Numbered from the stretch's first letter, positions 8,532-16,827 are shown. The stretch: 60,909 nucleotides of DNA from DATILL01 sp035476575 (GCA_035476575.1 DATILL010000110.1:1-60909), one strand, 5' to 3'. Made by a program: numbers and translations. Notes: generated from the letters alone by a model not told the origin.

Positions 8532-8835
8532 ATGCGGTCTACGCTGGCCAGCCCGCGAGCCGTCGGGATCAGCCTCGCGGCCGGGCTGCTGACGATCGGG
8601 GTGACCTATGTCACGCCGCGTGTCTCCCGGAGGGGATGGCTGGCGGCGACGGCCGGGCTGCTGCCGGTGCTCGCCTTCCTCGGCTACCCGATCGTCCCAG
8701 CGTTCACCGTCGACGCCACCGAAGCCGGTCGGTCGCGGTCCTGCTCGGCCACGGCACGTTCGCCGGAGTCCAGGACAGAGCGGCCGGGAGCGCGCTGCTC
8801 CTCCGGCTGCCCGACGGCCGGCTGTGGCAGGCTGG
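8532..8835 (+). pseudogene. Frameshifted, truncated DM13-domain membrane protein
   Basis: From ATG 8532 one frame gives an N-terminal membrane protein (SPRAVGISLAAGLLTIGVTY, then LLPVLAFLGYPIVPAFTVDA). After about base 8725 the homology-like sequence moves to another frame: LLGHGTFAGVQDRAAGSALL, LLRLPDGRLW, which resembles the start of a DM13 domain. It then runs directly into the start of the next gene. So the gene has a frameshift and has lost the rest of the DM13 domain. This is family recognition by eye. Confidence 0.55.
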
Positions 8836-8839
8836 TGTG

Positions 8840-9262
8840 ATGACCACCCTCACCGACGAGGTCCGCACCTTCCTCAGCGCGGGCACCCGCACCGGCAAGC
8901 TCGCCTTCACCGCGTTCGACGGGCGACCGCTGGTCGCGCCGATCTGGTTCGTCGTCGAGGGTGACGACCTGCTCTTCACCACCGGCAAGAGATCTGCCAA
9001 GGGCCAGGCGATCGCCCGGGACCCGCGGCTGGCGCTGTGCGTGGACCTGGAGGAGCCGCCGTACGCCTTTGTGCAGGTCCAGGGCACCGCCGTGACCAGC
9101 GAGGATCCCGCCGAGCTGCTCCACGCGGCGACCGCCGTCGGCGGTCGCTACATGGGCGCGGACCAGGCCGCGGAGTTCGGCAGGCGCAACAGCGTGCCCG
9201 GCGCGCTGATGGTCAGGCTGCCCGCCACCAAGGTCATCGCCGTCTTCGACGTCACCGCCTAG
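8840..9262 (+). CDS. PPOX-class (F420/FMN-dependent) oxidoreductase
   Basis: 140 residues from ATG 8840. It has the split-barrel pyridoxamine-phosphate-oxidase fold pattern: GKLAFTAFDGRPLVAPIWFV, DLLFTTGKRSAKGQAI and DPRLALCVDLEEPPYAFVQV, typical of small F420-dependent enzymes of actinobacteria. The substrate is unknown. The start follows the decayed DM13 gene directly. The stop TAG (9260-9262) touches the palindrome in front of the toxin-antitoxin pair. Confidence 0.82.
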   Translation: MTTLTDEVRTFLSAGTRTGKLAFTAFDGRPLVAPIWFVVEGDDLLFTTGKRSAKGQAIARDPRLALCVDLEEPPYAFVQVQGTAVTSEDPAELLHAATAVGGRYMGADQAAEFGRRNSVPGALMVRLPATKVIAVFDVTA

Positions 9263-9288
9263 CATCATGATGCTCACGTTGCTAGCAT
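9261..9288 (+). promoter_or_regulatory. Palindrome and -10-like element upstream of the vapB-like gene
   Basis: 9261-9274 is a perfect 14-bp palindrome, AGCATCATGATGCT. AGCAT recurs at 9284-9288 and 9292-9296. TAGCAT at 9283-9288 fits a -10, followed by 7 bases and the ATG at 9296. There is no Shine-Dalgarno sequence, so the mRNA may be leaderless. The palindrome is a good candidate for the autoregulatory operator bound by a ribbon-helix-helix antitoxin. Confidence 0.5.
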
Positions 9289-9295
9289 CCTAAGC

Positions 9296-9547
9296 ATGTC
9301 AGAGCGAACGACCATCACTCTCGAGGACGACGTTATACGGCGAGTCCGCGAGGAGATGCGCCACACCGGGCGCAGCTTCAAGGAGACGGTGAACACCATG
9401 CTCCGCCGCGGCCTCGACCGACCGGCCGCCGAGCCCCCGCGGGAGCGCTATCGGGTGGAGCCGGTCAACCTGGGCATGCGGCCGGGCCAGCAGCTTGACT
9501 GCGTCTGGCAGCTCCTTGAGGAGACCGAAGGACCGGACTACCGGTGA
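9296..9547 (+). CDS. Antitoxin, ribbon-helix-helix (VapB-like)
   Basis: 83 residues. The start SERTTITLEDDVIRRVREEM is the beta-strand plus helix of a ribbon-helix-helix DNA-binding antitoxin, followed by GRSFKETVNTMLRRGL, typical of VapB proteins. The C-terminal half (PVNLGMRPGQQLDCVWQLLE) would wrap the toxin. Its stop overlaps the toxin start (GTGA at 9544-9547), the usual coupling in vapBC operons. Confidence 0.85.
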   Translation: MSERTTITLEDDVIRRVREEMRHTGRSFKETVNTMLRRGLDRPAAEPPRERYRVEPVNLGMRPGQQLDCVWQLLEETEGPDYR

Positions 9548-9972
9548 TCTTGATCGACGCGAACATACCCGTCATCGCCATCGACAAGGGGAACCACTCC
9601 CACGGGCAGGTTCGCCGGTGGTTCGAGGAGACGCTGAACGGTACCGAAGCCGTCCGGTTCACCTGGGTCAACCTGCTGGCGTTCATCCGGATCACCACCA
9701 GCTCGCGGATCATGGCCGAGCCACTCACCATGATCGCGGCGCTGAGCTATGTGAACCAGTGGCTGGCGCTGCCAGTGGCCGGGGTCATCGAACCCCCTGA
9801 CGGCCACCTGGCAGGGCTGTCCGGCGTGTGTGAGGACGCGCAGGTCCGCGGACCGCTGGTGATGGATGCACACCTGGCAGCACTCGCCATGCACCATGGG
9901 GCGGTGGTGGCGAGCACCGACCGGGACTTCCGCCGGTTTCCCGGGTTGCGGCTGGTCAACCCGCTGGACTGA
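9544..9972 (+). CDS. PIN-domain ribonuclease toxin (VapC-like)
   Basis: 142 residues from GTG 9544. PIN domain: the first acid is in ILIDANIPV (Asp5), a central WVNLLAFIRITT segment follows, and the C-terminal acids are in LVMDAHLAALAM and VASTDRDFRRFPGLRLVNPL. VapC toxins cut tRNA or rRNA; the target here is unknown. It is paired with the VapB-like antitoxin, and the acid residues expected for catalysis are present, so it looks intact. Confidence 0.85.
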   Translation: MILIDANIPVIAIDKGNHSHGQVRRWFEETLNGTEAVRFTWVNLLAFIRITTSSRIMAEPLTMIAALSYVNQWLALPVAGVIEPPDGHLAGLSGVCEDAQVRGPLVMDAHLAALAMHHGAVVASTDRDFRRFPGLRLVNPLD

Positions 9973-9992
9973 ACAACACGGAGACCCGGGGC

Positions 9993-11342
9993 TCAGGTGG
10001 CGGCGACCACCTCGGCGAGCCGGCCCGCAATCGCGTTGGCGAGCTGCTGGGTGCGCGCCTCGACCATGACCCGGACCAACGGCTCGGTGCCGGACGGCCG
10101 GAGCAGCACCCGGCCGTCGTCGCCCAGCTCAGCCTCGGCCAGCGCCACCGCCTGCTGGACGGCGGCCGAACCGGCCACCGCGGCCCGGTCCGACACCGGC
10201 ACGTTGAGCAGCACCTGTGGCAGCCGGCGGACGACGGCGGCCAGATCGGCCAGCGGCTGGCCGGACCGGGCCATCCGGGTCAGCAGCTGCAGCGCGGTGA
10301 GCAGCCCGTCCCCGGTGGTGGCGTGGTCGCGGAACACGATGTGCCCGCTCTGCTCACCGCCCAGCGAGAGGCCATCCGCGCGCAGCCGCTCCAGCACGTA
10401 CCGGTCGCCGACGGGGGTGGTGGCGACCATGATCCCCGCGTCCCGCATCGCGTGGTGGAAGCCGAGGTTGCTCATCACGGTCGCCACCACGGTGTCGCCG
10501 GCCAGCGCACCATCCGCCCGAAGCGACAGCGCGAGGATCGCAAGGATCTGGTCACCGTCCACGAGCGAACCGTCCGCGGCCACCGCAAGGCAGCGGTCGG
10601 CGTCGCCGTCGTGTGCGATGCCGACGTCCGCGCCGTGCTTGGCCACGGCGGCCATCAGCTCCTCCAGGTGGGTGGAGCCGCAGCCGTCGTTGATGTTCAG
10701 CCCGTCCGGCTCGGCACCGACCACGGTCACCTTGGCGCCGGCCCGGGCGTACACCAGCGGCGCGACGGCGGCAGCGGCACCGTTCGCGCAGTCGACGACG
10801 ACGTGCAGCCCGGCCAGCGGTGACCCGGCCGGCACGGTGCCGAGCAGATGGCTGGCGTATCGCTCGACCGGGTCGGGCAGGTCGTGCACCCGGCCGACGC
10901 CAGCGCCGGTGGGCCGCTGCCAGCGCTCGGCCAGCCGGGCCTCGATCTCGTCCTCCACCGTGTCCGGCAGCTTATGGCCGCCGCGGGCGAACAGCTTCAG
11001 CCCGTTGTCCGGCATCGGGTTGTGGCTGGCCGAAAGCATGACGCCAAAGTCGGCGCCGGTCTCGGCCACCAGGTGCGCCACCGCCGGAGTCGGCAGGACG
11101 CCGACCCGGAGCACGTCGGCACCGGCGCTGGTCAGCCCGGCCAGCACCGCCGCCTCCAGCATCTCGCCGCTGGCCCGTGGGTCGCGGCCGACCACGGCGA
11201 CCGGCCGGCCGGCACCACCGGCCCGGCTGGCCGCCTCACCGAGCACGTGCGCCGCCGCGACCGAGATCGCGGTGGTCAGCTCCGGGGTCAGCTCGCCGTT
11301 CGCGAGCCCCCGGACACCATCGGTACCGAAGAGCCGGCCCAT
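9993..11342 (-). CDS. glmM: Phosphoglucosamine mutase
   Basis: 449 residues, typical length. Converts glucosamine-6-phosphate to glucosamine-1-phosphate. The phosphoserine is Ser106 in MLSASHNPMPDNG; the metal loop is DGDADRC; the sugar-binding GGEQSGH and phosphate-binding RPSGTEPLVRVM follow in order. It is downstream of rplM-rpsI on the same strand, a conserved actinobacterial order, after a terminator-like hairpin. A GTGTCA-AGCC-TGACAC inverted repeat lies 18 bases upstream of the start. Confidence 0.97.
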   Translation of the reverse strand: MGRLFGTDGVRGLANGELTPELTTAISVAAAHVLGEAASRAGGAGRPVAVVGRDPRASGEMLEAAVLAGLTSAGADVLRVGVLPTPAVAHLVAETGADFGVMLSASHNPMPDNGLKLFARGGHKLPDTVEDEIEARLAERWQRPTGAGVGRVHDLPDPVERYASHLLGTVPAGSPLAGLHVVVDCANGAAAAVAPLVYARAGAKVTVVGAEPDGLNINDGCGSTHLEELMAAVAKHGADVGIAHDGDADRCLAVAADGSLVDGDQILAILALSLRADGALAGDTVVATVMSNLGFHHAMRDAGIMVATTPVGDRYVLERLRADGLSLGGEQSGHIVFRDHATTGDGLLTALQLLTRMARSGQPLADLAAVVRRLPQVLLNVPVSDRAAVAGSAAVQQAVALAEAELGDDGRVLLRPSGTEPLVRVMVEARTQQLANAIAGRLAEVVAAT

Positions 11343-11360
11343 GCTTTCCCCCCCTGGCCT

Positions 11361-11376
11361 GTGTCAAGCCTGACAC
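11361..11376. promoter_or_regulatory. GTGTCA-N4-TGACAC inverted repeat upstream of glmM
   Basis: Perfect 6-bp arms separated by AGCC, between the rpsI hairpin and the glmM start. Its position suits a repressor or activator site for glmM. No matching regulator is seen in the window. Confidence 0.35.
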
Positions 11377-11380
11377 GAAA

Positions 11381-11408
11381 TCAGGCGGCCCGTCGCCGGG
11401 TCGCCTGA
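11381..11408 (-). terminator. Hairpin after rpsI
   Basis: TCAGGCGGCCCG-TCGC-CGGGTCGCCTGA: 12-base arms with one mismatch and a 4-base loop, about 70 bases after the rpsI stop. There is no T-run, as is common for actinobacterial terminators. Confidence 0.6.
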
Positions 11409-11477
11409 ATCCTGCTGCGCGATCTTGCCGCGACCGCCGTGGACGGGGCGGCGTGGGTGACCTACCGCGTGGAGTGC

Positions 11478-11930
11478 CTACCGCTTGGAGTACTGGGGCG
11501 CCTTCCGGGCCTTCTTCAGGCCGTACTTCTTGCGCTCCGTCATACGGGCGTCGCGGGTGAGGAAACCGGCCTTCTTCAGCGCCGGACGGTCGTCGGCCTC
11601 CAAGCTGACCAGCGCCCGGGAGATGGCCAGCCGCAGCGCGCCAGCCTGCCCCGAGACGCCACCACCATGCAGGTTGGCGAACACATCGTACTGATCGACC
11701 TTGTCGACGGTGACCAGCGGCTCCTTGACGATCTGCTGGTGCACCTTGTTCGGGAAGTACGACTCCAGGGTGCGGCCGTTCAGGGTGAAGGCACCCGAGC
11801 CGGGGACCAGGCGGACCCGGACCACCGCCTCCTTGCGCCGTCCCACGATCGGCTTGGTGGTGCCGGAGGTCGCGACTGGCCTAGGTGCTGGGGCGAGCGG
11901 TGTCTCGGTCTCGATGGTGACAGTGGTCAC
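11478..11930 (-). CDS. rpsI: 30S ribosomal protein S9
   Basis: 150 residues. It has an N-terminal extension of about 28 residues before the conserved VGRRKEAVVRVRL. The GGGVSGQAGALRLAISRAL helix region follows, and the C-terminal tail KKARKAPQYSKR reaches the P-site tRNA, ending in the invariant SKR. Second gene of rplM-rpsI, 78 bases after rplM. Confidence 0.98.
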   Translation of the reverse strand: MTTVTIETETPLAPAPRPVATSGTTKPIVGRRKEAVVRVRLVPGSGAFTLNGRTLESYFPNKVHQQIVKEPLVTVDKVDQYDVFANLHGGGVSGQAGALRLAISRALVSLEADDRPALKKAGFLTRDARMTERKKYGLKKARKAPQYSKR

Positions 11931-12008
11931 GCCTGATATCTCCTACTGCTGCTCGGACGGCGTCTGGGACAGCCACAGCCGGGTGCGGGCCACGCACCGG
12001 CTGGTGCA

Positions 12009-12476
12009 CTAGCTGGTCTGCGACACCTGGGTGATCTGCGACACCTGGGTGATCTCGAACGGCACCGGCTGCTGCGCGGTGTGAGGGTGCTCCGGACCCG
12101 CGTATATCTTCAGCTTGCGGAGCTGCTGGCGGCCCAGCGTGTTCTTCGGCAGCATGCCACGCACGGCCCGCTCGACGACCCGCTCCGGTCGAGCGTCCAG
12201 CAGGTCGCCGTAGCTGCGCTTGTGCAAGCCGCCCGGGTAGCCGGAGTGCCGGTACTCGAACTTGGTGTCACGCTTGGTGCCGGACAGCGCGACCTTGCCG
12301 GCGTTCACCACCACCACGAAGTCGCCCGTGTCGAGATGCGGGGCGAACTGGGCCTTGTGCTTGCCCCGCAGCAGGATGGCGACCTGGCTGGCCAGCCGGC
12401 CAAGCACCACGCCGGTCGCATCGATCACGTGCCACTGACGGGTGATATCGCCAGGTTTGGGGCTGTAGGTGCGCAC
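12009..12476 (-). CDS. rplM: 50S ribosomal protein L13
   Basis: 155 residues, GTG start. MRTYSPKPGDITRQWHVIDA is the usual actinobacterial beginning; GRLASQVAILLRGK and MLPKNTLGRQQLRKLKIY mark the core. The C-terminus has a short duplication (TQVSQITQVSQ), encoded by near-identical repeats just before the stop and not a conserved part. First gene of rplM-rpsI with a promoter at 12560-12588. Confidence 0.98.
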   Translation of the reverse strand: MRTYSPKPGDITRQWHVIDATGVVLGRLASQVAILLRGKHKAQFAPHLDTGDFVVVVNAGKVALSGTKRDTKFEYRHSGYPGGLHKRSYGDLLDARPERVVERAVRGMLPKNTLGRQQLRKLKIYAGPEHPHTAQQPVPFEITQVSQITQVSQTS

Positions 12477-12559
12477 AGGTCAACCTTCTCAACTCAACGT
12501 GTGGGGACACCCAGCGACCGGTGAGTCGCGCAGGAACGCGCCGTGGGTGCCAGCAGGCT

Positions 12560-12588
12560 ACGATACCGCCTGGGAAACATCAGGGCAA
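12560..12588 (-). promoter_or_regulatory. Promoter of rplM-rpsI
   Basis: Minus strand: TTGCCC (12588-12583), 17-bp spacer, TATCGT (12565-12560). This predicts a start near 12553 and a leader of about 77 bases before rplM. Confidence 0.6.
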
Positions 12589-12595
12589 AACGCGG

Positions 12596-13420
12596 TCAGA
12601 GCCGGACTCGGCGGCTCTGCTCGACCCTGGCCGCGAGCTGGTCGTCCGGCGGGTAGCCGACGTGCTCCAGGGTCAGCCCGTGCGGCGGCGCCACGGCGAC
12701 CTCGTTGGCCCGCTCCCGCCGCGCCAGCAGCCCGGCCGGCCAGTCCGGCTCCCGCCTGCCCTCGCCGACGGCGAGCAGTGCCCCGACCAGGCTGCGCACC
12801 ATCGAGTGGCAGAACGCGTCCGCCTCGACCGTCGCCACCAGGAGATGGTCGCCGTCGCGGCGCCAGTCCAGCCGGAGCAGCCGGCGGCGGGTGGTGGCGC
12901 CGTCGCGGCGCCGGCAGTACGCCGCGAAGTCACGCTCGCCGAGCAGGCAGGTGGAGGCGGCGGCGAGCCGGGTCAGGTCGAGCGGGCGGGGCCAGGCCAG
13001 GGTGTGGTGCCGGCACAGCGGGTCGACGCCGTACGGCGCGTCGCTGACCCGGTAGGCGTAGCGGCGGTACAGCGCGGCGAACCGGGCGTCGAACCCGGCC
13101 GGGGCCTCGGCCACCGCGCGGACCCGCACATCGGGGGGAAGCACGCCGTTGAGCCTTCGGGCCAGCGTGGCGGCCAGGCCGGCCCAGCCCTGCGCGGGAA
13201 CGTCGACGTGCGCGACCTGGCCGGTGGCATGTACGCCGGCATCGGTACGGCCCGCCACGGTCAGCGCCACCTCGATGCGCAGTATTCGGGCCAGCGCCTC
13301 CTCGATCGTGCCTTGCACGGTCCGCCGGCCCGGCTGGCGCGCCCACCCGGCGAACCCGCCCCCATCGTAGGCAAGATCCAGCCGCAGCCGGACGCGATCC
13401 TCGTCAGGCTTCGAACACAC
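12596..13420 (-). CDS. truA: tRNA pseudouridine synthase A
   Basis: 274 residues from the GTG at 13420; a TTG six codons upstream is an alternative. Makes pseudouridine 38-40 in tRNA anticodon arms. The conserved RLRLDLAYDGGGFAGW start, catalytic Asp in VAGRTDAGVHATGQVAH (Asp60 in this numbering) and the late FCHSMVRSLVGALL segment are present. It follows rplQ after a terminator-like hairpin, the usual neighbour in actinobacteria. Confidence 0.93.
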   Translation of the reverse strand: MCSKPDEDRVRLRLDLAYDGGGFAGWARQPGRRTVQGTIEEALARILRIEVALTVAGRTDAGVHATGQVAHVDVPAQGWAGLAATLARRLNGVLPPDVRVRAVAEAPAGFDARFAALYRRYAYRVSDAPYGVDPLCRHHTLAWPRPLDLTRLAAASTCLLGERDFAAYCRRRDGATTRRRLLRLDWRRDGDHLLVATVEADAFCHSMVRSLVGALLAVGEGRREPDWPAGLLARRERANEVAVAPPHGLTLEHVGYPPDDQLAARVEQSRRVRL

Positions 13421-13558
13421 CGCGGAGATCCGACCCAAGCTTTCGATACCAGCGGCACGACCAGGCCGGGACCCGCACGCCGCAGACCTGCGTGGGGGGC
13501 ATGTCAGACCCTCCCTCGAAGACTCAACAGCGACCTAGCGTAAACCCGGCGAGCGACA

Positions 13559-13594
13559 GGAGCCCGCCACCGTTCATAGGGTGACGGGCTCCTC
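13559..13594 (-). terminator. Terminator of the alpha operon after rplQ
   Basis: AGGAGCCCG ... CGGGCTCCT, 9-bp perfect arms extended inward by CACC/GGTG across one mismatch, 18 bases after the rplQ stop. A short GTTTA follows on the minus strand. Likely end of the infA-rplQ transcript. Confidence 0.72.
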
Positions 13595-13611
13595 GGGGCG
13601 CCTTGCTGGGA

Positions 13612-14229
13612 CTACGTGCCGTCGGCGTCACCCTTGGTGGCCGGCTTGCTGGCGGGCTCGGCGGATGCGGATGTCTCGGCTTCCGCATCCGCTGCCACCG
13701 GCGTGGCCTCGGCCGACTCGGCGTCGGCCTGCGTGGCGACCTTGGCGGCGGTCTCCGACTCGGCGGCCAGGTCACGCGCCGCCTCGGCGGTGCGGCCGGT
13801 CACCGCCCGGCGCGGGGCGAACCGGGATCCACGGGCCCGCTCCGCCTCGCCGACCACCGACTGCGCCGCGGTCATCGCCTCGACCAGCGAGATCTGTGCC
13901 ATCGGAGCGTTGTCGCCCTTGCGTGTGCCCACCTTGATGATCCGGGTGTAGCCACCCGGCCGCGCGGTGTACATCGGCCCGATCTCGGCGAACAGCTTGT
14001 GCACGATGCTCTTGTCCCGGACGACGGTCAGCACCTGACGCCGGGCATGTAGGTCACCGCGCTTGGCAAAGGTGATCAACCGCTCGGCCAGCGGGCGCAG
14101 CCGCTTCGCCTTGGCCTCGGTGGTGGTGATCCGCCCGTGCTCGAACAGCGACTTCGCCAGGTTGGCGAGCATCAGCCGCTCGTGCGCTGGGCTGCCGCCG
14201 AGACGCGGGCCTTTGGTCGGCGTGGGCAT
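13612..14229 (-). CDS. rplQ: 50S ribosomal protein L17, with long C-terminal tail
   Basis: 205 residues against about 120-130 in most bacteria. The conserved part (MPTPTKGPRLGG, HERLMLANLAKSLFEHGRI, GGYTRIIKVGTRKGDNAPMA) ends near residue 120. The remaining 80 or so residues are Ala/Glu/Thr-rich, low-complexity and acidic near the end. Such tails are common in high-GC actinobacteria and are probably disordered. Last gene of the alpha operon, 28 bases after rpoA. Confidence 0.97.
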   Translation of the reverse strand: MPTPTKGPRLGGSPAHERLMLANLAKSLFEHGRITTTEAKAKRLRPLAERLITFAKRGDLHARRQVLTVVRDKSIVHKLFAEIGPMYTARPGGYTRIIKVGTRKGDNAPMAQISLVEAMTAAQSVVGEAERARGSRFAPRRAVTGRTAEAARDLAAESETAAKVATQADAESAEATPVAADAEAETSASAEPASKPATKGDADGT

Positions 14230-14257
14230 GATCGGTGCTCTCCTTGACTAGGACCGG

Positions 14258-15286
14258 CTAGAGCTGCTCGGTCTCCGCGTAATCCTGGCCGTCGTCGTAG
14301 CTGCCGTCCGCGCCGAAGGTGTCCACCGCGCGGGTCGGGTCGAACCCGGGTGGGCTGTCCTTCAGGGCCAGGCTCATGCCAGCCAGCTTGGCCTTGACCT
14401 CGTCGATCGACTTGGCGCCGAAGTTTCGGATGTCGAGGAGGTCGGCCTCGCTGCGGGACAGCAGCTCACCCACAGTGTGGATGCCCTCACGCTTGAGGCA
14501 GTTGTACGACCGGACGGTCAGCTCCATCTCCTCAATGGGCATGTTGAAGTTGGCGATGTCCGCCGCCTCCTGCGGCGACGGGCCGACCTCGATGCCCTCC
14601 GCCTCGACGTTCAGCTCGCGGAACAGGCCGAACAGCTCGACCAGCGTCTTGCCGGCGCTGGCCACCGCGTCCCGCGGCGTGATCGACATCTTGGTCTCGA
14701 TGTCCACGATCAGCCGGTCGAAGTCGGTCCGCTGCTCGACCCGGGTTGCCTCGACCCGGTAGTTGACCTTCAGCACCGGCGAGTAGATCGAGTCAACCGG
14801 GATGCGGCCGATCTCCTGGCCGGGCTGCTTGTTCTGGGTGGCGGGGACGTAGCCGCGCCCGCGCTCGACCGTCAGCTCGATCTCCAGCCGGCCCTTCTTG
14901 TTGATGGTGGCGATGTGCAGGTCGGCGTTGTGCACCTCAACGCCGGCCGGCGGTGCGATGTCCGCCGCGGTCACCTCACCGAGGCCCTGCTTGCGCAGGT
15001 ACATGGTCACTGCCTCATCGCTCTCGGAGCTGACCACCAGCTCCTTGAGGTTCAGGATGAGGTCGGTGACGTCCTCCTTGACCCCCGGCACGGTGGTGAA
15101 CTCGTGCAGCACGCCGTCGATCCGGAGGCTGGTCACGGCCGCGCCCGGGATCGAGGACAGCAGGGTACGGCGTAGCGAGTTGCCGAGGGTGTAGCCGAAG
15201 CCGGGCTCCAGCGGTTCGATGACGAACCGCGAGCGGAACTCGTTGATGGGCTCCTCGGTCAGCGTGGGTCGCTGGGTGATGAGCAT
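14258..15286 (-). CDS. rpoA: DNA-directed RNA polymerase subunit alpha
   Basis: 342 residues. N-terminal assembly domain (FVIEPLEPGFGYTLGNSLRR, LLSSIPGAAVTSLRIDGVLH) and C-terminal domain (MELTVRSYNCLKREGIHTVG, RNFGAKSIDEVKAKL) that binds UP elements and activators. The acidic tail DDGQDYAETEQL is typical of actinobacteria. Located between rpsD and rplQ as usual. Confidence 0.98.
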   Translation of the reverse strand: MLITQRPTLTEEPINEFRSRFVIEPLEPGFGYTLGNSLRRTLLSSIPGAAVTSLRIDGVLHEFTTVPGVKEDVTDLILNLKELVVSSESDEAVTMYLRKQGLGEVTAADIAPPAGVEVHNADLHIATINKKGRLEIELTVERGRGYVPATQNKQPGQEIGRIPVDSIYSPVLKVNYRVEATRVEQRTDFDRLIVDIETKMSITPRDAVASAGKTLVELFGLFRELNVEAEGIEVGPSPQEAADIANFNMPIEEMELTVRSYNCLKREGIHTVGELLSRSEADLLDIRNFGAKSIDEVKAKLAGMSLALKDSPPGFDPTRAVDTFGADGSYDDGQDYAETEQL

Positions 15287-15353
15287 GATCGTCCTTCCCT
15301 GGTTTCTCTGGCGCCCGCCATATGACGCCGGGAGATGTGGGCGGTGCTGGACA

Positions 15354-15959
15354 CTACTTGGAGTAGAACTCCACGATAAGCTGCTCCTGGAACGGTACGT
15401 CGATCTGCGCCCGTTCCGGCAGGCCGTGGACCAGGATTCGCAGGTTGTTGGGAAGCACCTGCAGCCAGGCCGGCACCGGCCGGTCGCCGTAGGACTCCTT
15501 GGCGATCACGAACGGCAGGGTGTTCATCGACCTCGGCTTGACGTCGATGATGTCCCACTGGCTCACCTGGTAGCTCGGGATGTTGACCTTCTGCCCGTTG
15601 ACCAGGAAGTGGCCGTGGCTGACGAGCTGGCGGGCCTGCCGGCGGGTCTGGGCCAGCCCGGAGCGGTACACCACGTTGTCCAGCCGGGACTCCAGCAGCC
15701 GGAGCAGGTTCTCGCCGCTCTTGCCCTTCTGCCGGGTGGCCTCGGCGTAGTACCGGCGGAACTGCTTCTCCAGCACGCCGTAGGTGTGCCGGGCCTTCTG
15801 CTTCTCCTGAAGCTGAAGCAGGTACTCCGACTCCTTGATCCGGCCGCGGCCGTGGTCGCCGGGCGGGTAGGGACGGCGTTCGAAGGCCTGGTCACCGCCG
15901 ACCAGGTCGACCTTGAGCCGGCGCGAGATGCGGGTCATCGGACCCGTGTAGCGAGCCAT
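15354..15959 (-). CDS. rpsD: 30S ribosomal protein S4
   Basis: 201 residues. MARYTGPMTRISRRLKVDL start lacks the zinc cysteines (C-minus type). ESRLDNVVYRSGLAQTRRQARQLVSHGHFLVNG is the S4 RNA-binding domain. One of the first proteins to bind 16S rRNA; in E. coli it also represses the alpha operon. Sits between rpsK and rpoA. Confidence 0.98.
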   Translation of the reverse strand: MARYTGPMTRISRRLKVDLVGGDQAFERRPYPPGDHGRGRIKESEYLLQLQEKQKARHTYGVLEKQFRRYYAEATRQKGKSGENLLRLLESRLDNVVYRSGLAQTRRQARQLVSHGHFLVNGQKVNIPSYQVSQWDIIDVKPRSMNTLPFVIAKESYGDRPVPAWLQVLPNNLRILVHGLPERAQIDVPFQEQLIVEFYSK

Positions 15960-15978
15960 CTTCTCTACTCCTCCGGCC

Positions 15979-16386
15979 TCAGACCCGCCGACGCTTCGGC
16001 GGCCGGCAGCCGTTGTGCGGCTGCGGGGTGACGTCCTGGATCGAACCGACCTCGAGACCGGCCGCCTGCAGCGAGCGGATCGCCGTCTCCCGGCCCGAGC
16101 CCGGGCCCTTGACGAAGACGTCGACCTTCTTCATGCCGTGCTCGTGCGCCTTGCGGGCGGCGTTCTCGGCGGCAAGCTGGGCGGCGAACGGCGTGGACTT
16201 GCGCGAGCCCTTGAAGCCCACGTGGCCGGCCGAGGCCCAGGAGATCACGTTCCCGGACGGGTCGGTGATCGTGACGATGGTGTTGTTGAAGGTGCTCTTG
16301 ATGTGCGCGTGTCCGTGCGCGACGTTCTTCTTTTCCTTGCGCCGGACCTTCTTCACGCCGGCACCGGCGCGGGTCTTCGGAGGCAT
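15979..16386 (-). CDS. rpsK: 30S ribosomal protein S11
   Basis: 135 residues. NVAHGHAHIKSTFNNTIVTI, SWASAGHVGFKGSRKSTPFA and the C-terminal DVTPQPHNGCRPPKRRRV are diagnostic. Basic N-terminus MPPKTRAGAGVKKVRRKEKK. Alpha operon, 19 bases before rpsD. Confidence 0.98.
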   Translation of the reverse strand: MPPKTRAGAGVKKVRRKEKKNVAHGHAHIKSTFNNTIVTITDPSGNVISWASAGHVGFKGSRKSTPFAAQLAAENAARKAHEHGMKKVDVFVKGPGSGRETAIRSLQAAGLEVGSIQDVTPQPHNGCRPPKRRRV

Positions 16387-16446
16387 GCTGTGTGGTATCT
16401 CCAGATCGCTGGGTGGCCGTTCGGGCTGCTACTTCTTGCCGGACCT

Positions 16447-16827
16447 TTACTTCTTGCCGGCCTTCTTCTTGCCGGCGATGGTCTTCTTCGGGCCCTTGCG
16501 GGTGCGCGCGTTGGTCTTGGTGCGCTGCCCATGCACGGGCAGCCCGCGGCGGTGCCGGATGCCCTGGTAGCAGCCGATCTCGATCTTGCGGCGGATGTCC
16601 TGCGCGACCTCGCGGCGCAGGTCACCCTCCACCTTGTAGCTCGCCTCGATCCAGTCCCGGAGCTTGACCAGGTCCTCGTCGGACAGGTCGCGGACGCGCA
16701 GGTCCGGGCTGACCCCGGTCTGGGCGAGTGTCTCGGTGGCCCGGGTCCGGCCGATGCCGTAGATGTAGGTGAGCGCGATCTCCAGCCGCTTCTCGCGGGG
16801 GAGGTCGACGCCGACGAGACGTGCCAT
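16447..16827 (-). CDS. rpsM: 30S ribosomal protein S13
   Basis: 126 residues from ATG 16827, chosen because all S13 proteins begin MARxxGVDLP; the frame stays open 15 codons further upstream without homology. TYIYGIGRTRA and GIRHRRGLPVHGQRTKTNAR are conserved. It contacts the P-site tRNA and L5. Two hairpins in the 153-base gap upstream may regulate it. Confidence 0.98.
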   Translation of the reverse strand: MARLVGVDLPREKRLEIALTYIYGIGRTRATETLAQTGVSPDLRVRDLSDEDLVKLRDWIEASYKVEGDLRREVAQDIRRKIEIGCYQGIRHRRGLPVHGQRTKTNARTRKGPKKTIAGKKKAGKK

